64,000 nucleotides of DNA, taken from Diaphorobacter aerolatus. GTDB taxonomy: Bacteria > Pseudomonadota > Gammaproteobacteria > Burkholderiales > Burkholderiaceae_C. The position numbers and the translations under genes were made by a program. This document shows, one piece after another, positions 59,253-64,000 of the stretch. The notes under the pieces are model-generated. The model was not told the origin of the DNA, searched no databases, and saw nothing but the letters and a program-made list of their open reading frames with translations. The stretch lies in NCBI RefSeq assembly GCF_014489535.1, contig NZ_CP060783.1:4733501-4797500 (forward strand). Reading direction: 5' to 3'. Each line of letters starts with the position of its first letter. The stretch's first letter is position 1.

Positions 59253-60029
59253 CTAGTTCCGCAACCGCGCGAGGAACGGGGCCGCATCGGCGCGGAAGGC
59301 TGGGGCGGCGCGCTGTATGTGCTCGAGCGCATAGTGCAGGCTCACGTCTCCGGCCGTGCGCAGGAAGGCCTCCGGCGGCGCGCAGCTGCCGGCGGCGCAG
59401 GACTCGGGCCGCGTGCCGTCGCGCAGCAGCACGAAACTGGGCACCCGCGTGATCGCGAAGCGGTCGAAGGCCTGCGGGTCAATCTGCACCGCGACCTGGC
59501 GCTGGCCGATCAGCGGCTGCACCTGGGCCACGGTCTGGCGCAGCGAGCCGTTGGCCAGGCCGCGCAGGATGACCGAGGCACGGGCGCGAGCAGCCTGGTC
59601 GATCAGGCGCTGCAGCGTGGGACGGGGCATCGCGAGGCTGACGAAGACGAGCAGGCCGGGGCCCTTCGCCAAGCCTTGGGCGGCCTCCATCGCGTCCGTC
59701 TGCGATGCATAGCCGCGCGCCAGCGCTTCGAGGTCGATCGGCGTGCGCGTCACGGGCTGCGGCAGGGCGTCGATGGAGGGGGTGGTGGTCGCGGGAGGGA
59801 TCGCCGGGGTGGTCGTCGGGATGTCAATCGGTGGCAGGCTGTGCTTGCGCCGCGCCTGTTCGATGTCCTGCTCGGTGACTGTGGGTTGTGAGCGGCGCGC
59901 GCGCTCGATGTCGGCCTCGGTGATGGCCGGGCCGGCGGCCCAGACGGTTGGCAGCGCGCTAGCGGCCAGCAGGGAGATGAGCGCGCGCCGCTGGAGGGCG
60001 GGGAGGTGGGAGCGGTCAGTAGCCGACAC
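59253..60029 (-). CDS. trbC: Conjugation pilus assembly protein TrbC (type F)
   Basis: A GTG start at 60029 overlaps the traU end by 14 bp and has AAAGGAA 5 bp upstream. The product has a signal peptide (RALISLLAASALPTVWA), a repeat-like ADIERARRSQ/QDIEQARRKH segment, then the TrbC domain GPGLLVFVSLAMPRPTLQRL and DRFAITRVPSFVLLRDG, a thioredoxin-like shape without a CxxC. Length is 258. TrbC aids pilus assembly with TraW. No frame break. Confidence 0.85.
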   Translation of the reverse strand: MSATDRSHLPALQRRALISLLAASALPTVWAAGPAITEADIERARRSQPTVTEQDIEQARRKHSLPPIDIPTTTPAIPPATTTPSIDALPQPVTRTPIDLEALARGYASQTDAMEAAQGLAKGPGLLVFVSLAMPRPTLQRLIDQAARARASVILRGLANGSLRQTVAQVQPLIGQRQVAVQIDPQAFDRFAITRVPSFVLLRDGTRPESCAAGSCAPPEAFLRTAGDVSLHYALEHIQRAAPAFRADAAPFLARLRN

Positions 60030-61039
60030 AGCAGTTCCTTTTTCTGAAGAGCAGGAAGGCGAAGTCCTCGCCGCGCACCGGGTACTCCTTGCCAGCGCCC
60101 AGAGCACGGTCGTGCGGCCGAAGGGCTGGCAGCACTTGCCGGCTTCCTTCGCGGTGTTCGGGATAGGGTGGGTGAGCTGGGTCTTGTAGGCGGTCTTGTC
60201 CATGACCGGCGCGAAGTACGGCCCGCACAGGCCGGCCTGTCCATGCCAGGCCCAGGCGATCAGCTCGCGGTGCATCTTGGCCGTGAGCCGTTGGGCCATC
60301 AGGGCCGCGGTGCGCACACCGCCCAGGTGGTACGGGACATGACCGTTCATCGGGTACAGGCCACCCTGGCAGCCCGCGCACCAGAACACCTCCCGGATCC
60401 CGAAGCCCACCGAGGCGGCCACGCAGTCGGCGGCGCAGGCAGCGATCGCCACCGGATTGGCGAACAGCGCCGCGTCCGGATTGATGATCAGCGTGAGTTC
60501 GTCGTCGGCCCACAGTGGATCAACCTCGGTCAGGTAGGCCAGATCGAGCGAGCCCTTCTCCAGGCACGGGAAATCGGTGACGACCTCCAGGTAGTAGAGG
60601 ACCGGATTCACGTAGAAGTGGGCCTGGTAGAAGCTGCCGCCGTCACCGTCCCCTCGGGGCGGGTGAAGCGTGCCGCCTCGGGCGCCGGGATACCGGGATC
60701 AAGGTCGATGCCGCCGAGAGACGCTAGGCAGAACGGCTTGCGCACGGCCTCCACATGGCGCGCGGGTTCCCAGAATCCGATCGACAGGCCGATGACGGGA
60801 TTCACGCCGCAGGTGCACAGCGGGCTCGAGGGGTTGTCGATGTCCTCCTGGTCGCCAAAGTTGCCAATGCGCGCGCCGCCGATGCTCAGCGGCAGGATGC
60901 AACTCCAGCAGATGTCGGTGATCGGATTCGGAAACTTGCCGGTGCAGGTGGCCGCGCCCGCGGCGCCCGCCGCAGTTCCAGTGGCCAGGAGCAGCGCGGC
61001 CAGCAACGCGGTCGCCAGCGCGCGGAAGATGCGGGTCAT
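60016..61039 (-). CDS. traU: Conjugation pilus assembly protein TraU (frame breaks near 60099 and 60652)
   Basis: The signal peptide (RALATALLAALLLATGTAAG) precedes CTGKFPNPITDICWSCILPL, a strong TraU signature. Breaks in CCCC 60650-60653 and CCC 60098-60100 (plus strand) split it; the middle frame has FYQAHFYVNPVLYYLEVVTD and REVFWCAGCQGGLYPMNGHV, the last EYPVRGEDFAFLLFRKRNCC. Repaired length is 341 with many Cys. TraU acts in DNA transfer and pilus assembly in the periplasm. Its ATG overlaps the traW stop. Confidence 0.9.
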
Positions 61040-61671
61040 CGCGGCACCTCCATTTCGTCGATGCGCAGCCGCTTGCCCTCCTGGGAGACCAGGGCCGGCA
61101 CCTGTGAGATGCCGAGCCGGCGCATCAGCAGTCCCTGCTGGTCGTAGTAGACGGGGATGCGCCAAGACTTCATCAGCTCCAGGTAGGAGCCGCCGGTGAG
61201 GATCGGCTTGACCTTGCCCTGGTAGCGCGCCATCAGCTCGCGCGCCTGGCGGACCTGGCGGCTGTCGCGGGCATCGAAGAACAGCAGGTGCCGCGACAGC
61301 GACACCACGTCCAGTGGATTGGCCTTGGTACCGGCGGCGAATAACAACTCGCCCTGGGCGCCGAGCAGGTTGCGGTCCAGCGTGTAGGTCGGGTCGAAGT
61401 AGAAGGTGCGGGGCTTCGCTGTGGTCTGCACGCCCACAACGGGAACCGGGCTGCGCACCGCCTCCGTGCCGCGGGCGCGGGCATCCTGCTCGATCCGGGC
61501 CAGCTCGCCGCTGCGTTCCTTCTCGCGCAGGCGCTGCTCGATCATCTGCAGCAGATGGGGCTCGGCGATCTGGTAGGTGGGGCCGAGGGTGCCGAGGTCG
61601 GTGGCGTGCGTCGAAGCGCTGAAGCCGGCCAGCATGGCGAACGCGAGGGCAAGGTGGTCTTTGGGGTTCAT
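61036..61671 (-). CDS. traW: Conjugation pilus assembly protein TraW
   Basis: The intact 211-residue exported protein starts MNPKDHLALAFAMLAGFSAS with cleavage after STHA. DLGTLGPTYQIAEPHLLQMI, then RTFYFDPTYTLDRNLLGAQG and RLGISQVPALVSQEGKRLRI are typical TraW. It works with TrbC and TraU in pilus assembly. ATGA overlaps join it to the genes on both sides. Confidence 0.9.
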   Translation of the reverse strand: MNPKDHLALAFAMLAGFSASTHATDLGTLGPTYQIAEPHLLQMIEQRLREKERSGELARIEQDARARGTEAVRSPVPVVGVQTTAKPRTFYFDPTYTLDRNLLGAQGELLFAAGTKANPLDVVSLSRHLLFFDARDSRQVRQARELMARYQGKVKPILTGGSYLELMKSWRIPVYYDQQGLLMRRLGISQVPALVSQEGKRLRIDEMEVPR

Positions 61672-62051
61672 CGTGTGCCTCCGCGCGGACAGGGAAGCTG
61701 GGCGACGAGTCGGTCTCGCGCGGCGGCGTCCTTCTGGTAGGCGGCGCGGATCAGCCCCATCAGGGCCGGATTGCCTTCGCCCTCGGAAACGGCCTGCCGC
61801 AGCTCGGCCGTGGTCAGCGTGCGGCCGCAGCGCAATTGCAGGGCGCCGAGGTAAGTGCGTGCGCCGCTTTCCGCGGCTGGCGCGATCTGCTTGAGCAGGC
61901 CCAGGTAGTCCGCGAGGGGCATGTCGCCTGAGGTGTCCTGGCCGGGCGTCGCGGACAGCGACCCGAACGCCGGGTTGGTCTGGGCCTGCGCGATGCTCGT
62001 GGCCAGTGCGTGGCCCAGCAGGAGTGCGGCGAGGATGGAGACTCTGAACAT
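61668..62051 (-). CDS. Exported protein between trhF and traW, unknown function
   Basis: The 127-residue protein starts MFRVSILAALLLGHALATSI with signal peptide to AQA. The mature part, MPLADYLGLLKQIAPAAESG and LQLRCGRTLTTAELRQAVSE with RDRLVAQLPCPRGG, has two Cys and is helical. It overlaps traW by ATGA and follows trhF by 11 bp, so it belongs to the transfer operon. I do not recognise the family; it may be an accessory periplasmic pilus factor. Confidence 0.7.
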   Translation of the reverse strand: MFRVSILAALLLGHALATSIAQAQTNPAFGSLSATPGQDTSGDMPLADYLGLLKQIAPAAESGARTYLGALQLRCGRTLTTAELRQAVSEGEGNPALMGLIRAAYQKDAAARDRLVAQLPCPRGGTR

Positions 62052-62062
62052 GGTCCGGTTCC

Positions 62063-62656
62063 TCAGAAGATCGGCACCACGATGCCCACCACCTGCTCGG
62101 CACGCACCAGGCCGCTTTCGGCGTAGCGCGAGTCGAAACTGTGGGGACCGATGCCTTGGACGTAAAAATGCCCGGGTGGAATCACCGTTGGCGCGATGGG
62201 GGCCAGCGGATGGCCGTCGAAGGCTCGAGGCTTGGCCAGGCCCACGGCCTCGCCGTTGACGAAGACCGTGCGCTCCGACACCGTGACGATGTCGCCCGGC
62301 ACTCCCCGCACCTGCTTGAAGAAGGGCTGTCCGCGCAGGCCGGGGTAGTGCTCCTGGGCCTCGCCCGCGAACGCGAACACAATCAGGTCGCCGCGCTGCA
62401 CCGCCGGGTGCTGGTACTGCATCAGCGCCACGTGGTAGGGCAGGCTGGGCGTCCAGTTGACCAGCAGGGGCAGGCGCGGCGTCGGGTCGATGAAGAGCCG
62501 CACATAGGCAAAGCCCCAGATCGCGAACACCGGCAGGTAAAGGTACCAGCGCCGGCGCATATGGCCGAGGAAGTCCAGCAGGGCATCGGCGCGCCGCCGA
62601 CACCAGCCGCGGGGCTGAATATTCACTGCATTGAGGGACTCTGGGTGCGCAGTCAT
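62063..62656 (-). CDS. trhF: Conjugative signal peptidase TrhF/TraF (S26 family)
   Basis: The 197-residue membrane protease has a transmembrane helix (WYLYLPVFAIWGFAYVRLFI), then WTPSLPYHVALMQYQHP with the likely nucleophile Ser, and FFKQVRGVPGDIVTVSERTV with the general-base Lys, then SFDSRYAESGLV of box E. Such peptidases mature the pilin of IncA/C- and R391-type systems. It starts with ATG overlapping the trbI stop. No frame break. Confidence 0.88.
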   Translation of the reverse strand: MTAHPESLNAVNIQPRGWCRRRADALLDFLGHMRRRWYLYLPVFAIWGFAYVRLFIDPTPRLPLLVNWTPSLPYHVALMQYQHPAVQRGDLIVFAFAGEAQEHYPGLRGQPFFKQVRGVPGDIVTVSERTVFVNGEAVGLAKPRAFDGHPLAPIAPTVIPPGHFYVQGIGPHSFDSRYAESGLVRAEQVVGIVVPIF

Positions 62657-63008
62657 GGCAGATCCACCTTGCGGCGCAGCGCCGCGGTCAGGTCCAGCCC
62701 ATGGGGCGTGCCGGCGATCGCGCTCTTGATGACGACCAGGCAGCCACATTCCCGGGCAGTTCATCCAGCGCGGCGGGCAGGCGCTGCGAGAAATTCCGCG
62801 CCAGCGCGAGCGCACGCTCACGGTCGGCGCCGCTGCCGGGCTGGGTCAGCAGGCGGGTGAACTCGGCTTCCTTGGCGCGGTAGACCTCGGAGAGATCGAC
62901 TACGCCGACCACCAGGGCCGGGCGCAGCACCCAGCGGTCATAGGCCGTGATGCCGAGGGCGACCAGCAGCGCCGAGACGATGGCGTTGAGCAGCAGCGGC
63001 CGGGTCAT
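62653..63008 (-). CDS. trbI: Type-F conjugation protein TrbI (frame break near 62752)
   Basis: MTRPLLLNAIVSALLVALGI is an N-terminal membrane anchor, followed by VVDLSEVYRAKEAEFTRLLT and RALALARNFSQRLPAALDEL. After a missing base near 62750-62756 the next frame reads CLVVIKSAIAGTPHGLDLTA before a TGA at 62653. Repaired length is 118, like TrbI of F-type systems. In F, excess TrbI affects pilus retraction. ATGA overlaps join it to traC and trhF. Confidence 0.8.
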
Positions 63009-64000
63009 AGCGCATGCCCCCGCTGGCGCAGCAGCTCGGCAATGGCCTCGTCGATCGACAACCCCTGGGCACGCAGCGCATCGATGGGTGCGTTGTCCTC
63101 CAGCTTGTTCGAGAACAGCAGGTGCGTCGCCGGGTCCAGGATGTTGCGTGCCACGCCTTCGCCCACGGGAGACGAGATATACAACTCGGAGAACGCCCCG
63201 CCTCGGTGCGCAGTGAATTGAGCAGCCGCTTCTTAGGCTCGTCCATGGCCAGGCGCCCCTTGCGGTCCAGCATCTCGATCGATTCCGGCTTCTGGCGCAG
63301 CAGGAACACCCAGTCCGAGCAGTTGAAGGCAGCCTCCATTTGGGCGCTGCCGTAGTAGTCGTCGGCCGACTGCGTTGCCGTGCCCAGTGCCCCGCCATAC
63401 TTGCGGGCCCGCCGTGCCGCTTCCTCGACCACGGCGGCCTTGACCGGATCGTCGGCGCCGATGTCGCCGAGCTGCTGCTTGAGTTCGTCGATGAACAGCA
63501 CCTTGCGCCGGTTGCGCGTCAGGTACATCTCGCCGGTGATCTGGTGCAGCAGCAGGATGTTGACGACTGCGTGCAGGTCGGGCCGGCGCTTCAATTCCTC
63601 GTTCTCGATGACGATGAAGTCGTTCGAGAAGTCCACATTGGCCCGGCCCTCGAAGAAGCGCTCATACTGCCCACCCCTGGCGTAGGGGTTGAGCATGATG
63701 GCCAGATCGCGGATGCGCTGGTCGCCCGTGACCCGAGCTCCTCGATGGTCCCGGTCTTGAAGGCGTCGCGCAGCCCGGTGATCGTCAGGTCGTTGCCGTG
63801 CTCGCGCCAGAGCTTGAGCACCATGGCGGAGATGGCCTTGTACTGGACCTCGTCCAGCGTGTGCTGCATCGAGCACATCTTGCTGATGCCCGGCACCAGC
63901 ATGTCGATGTCCTCGTTGATGTCGTGCACGATGGTGAACGGGTTCAGGCAGATATCCACGTCAGGCCGGAACTCGATGTAGGTACCCTGGGCCTTGCGGC
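63005..64000 (-). CDS. traC: Type-F conjugation ATPase TraC, C-terminal part (frame breaks near 63198 and 63733; cut by window edge)
   Basis: The visible 330 residues are the end of the VirB4-like pilus-assembly ATPase: DICLNPFTIVHDINEDIDML, LPGISKMCS-like sequence, then after a break (CCC 63732-63734) RDLAIMLNPYARGGQYERFF, the Walker B region RKVLFIDELKQQLGDIG, TATQSADDYYGSAQMEAAFN and FLLRQKPESIEMLDRKGRLA; after a second (CCCC 63197-63200) FSELYISSPVGEGVARNILD to the stop. Walker A lies outside the window. It powers pilus assembly at the inner membrane. Confidence 0.88.

Noticed and set aside
58287-59891. 534-residue plus-strand frame opposite traN and trbC
   Set aside because: Antisense shadow in GC-rich DNA; traN and trbC have signal peptides and family motifs.

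Overview
The window looks like chromosome of a high-GC betaproteobacterium of the order Burkholderiales, most like the Comamonadaceae (Acidovorax/Comamonas/Alicycliphilus type). I base this on gene style, on two HAAT-family (Liv) ABC transporter operons, on many beta-oxidation genes and on the pntA/pntB sequences; no rRNA or tRNA is present to confirm it. Much of the DNA is catabolic: acids are taken up, activated to CoA thioesters and beta-oxidised. The last 14 kb is a conjugation module.

Layout. (1) 1-5764: an acyl-CoA ligase (cut by the window edge) and livF, a substrate-binding protein, livM, livH and livG on the minus strand, divergent from a TetR regulator with palindromes between them. 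(2) 5980-14904: a minus-strand operon scoA-scoB-SDR-Dabb protein-FAD monooxygenase, the last gene broken by an IS3-family element at 7074-8723. A divergent LysR regulator lies next to a GntP-type permease, an enoyl-CoA hydratase and a 3-hydroxyisobutyrate dehydrogenase-like gene. The same palindrome sits beside lysR and upstream of scoA. (3) 15992-23207: a second LysR gene, an acyl-CoA dehydrogenase, a bifunctional hydratase/dehydrogenase, a 3-oxoadipyl-CoA-type thiolase and ETF-ubiquinone oxidoreductase. (4) 23249-28818: broken chaC and maoC genes and a second Liv operon. (5) 29363-34824: ilvA, an etfA fragment, MarR and Lrp regulators, DUF1330, HIT and MDR oxidoreductase genes. (6) 35170-46651: an AAHS-type MFS permease, then fadH, acyl-CoA ligase, badH, badI, badK, an EamA permease, a PaaG-like isomerase and a large acyl-CoA dehydrogenase. 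(7) 46964-50018: pntA and pntB. (8) 50101-64000: a degenerate tyrosine recombinase and a minus-strand type-F conjugation operon (traC, trbI, trhF, traW, traU, trbC, traN, traF, traH, traG).

How it fits together. Region 6 reads as an alicyclic-acid pathway: ligase (AliA role), dehydrogenation, hydration (BadK), oxidation to the 2-keto thioester (BadH) and ring opening (BadI) to a pimeloyl-CoA-type dicarboxylyl-CoA, which region 3 is equipped to beta-oxidise. A 20-bp operator, TAyrTCA-N6-TGAyrTA, occurs three times: before the MFS gene, before fadH-aliA-badHIK, and in the gap upstream of the second Liv operon. A MarR-family gene in the same region is the likeliest regulator. I consider this regulon the most interesting content of the window.

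Caution. About 35 reading-frame breaks occur in 25 genes. Every one is repaired by adding a single base, almost always in a run of three to six C or G. They hit housekeeping genes (ilvA, pntA, pntB) as well as accessory ones, so most are probably base-calling or assembly errors. I annotate such genes as single CDS and state where the frame breaks. The truncated monooxygenase, chaC (in-frame stop), maoC and etfA fragments are different in kind and are listed as pseudogenes.
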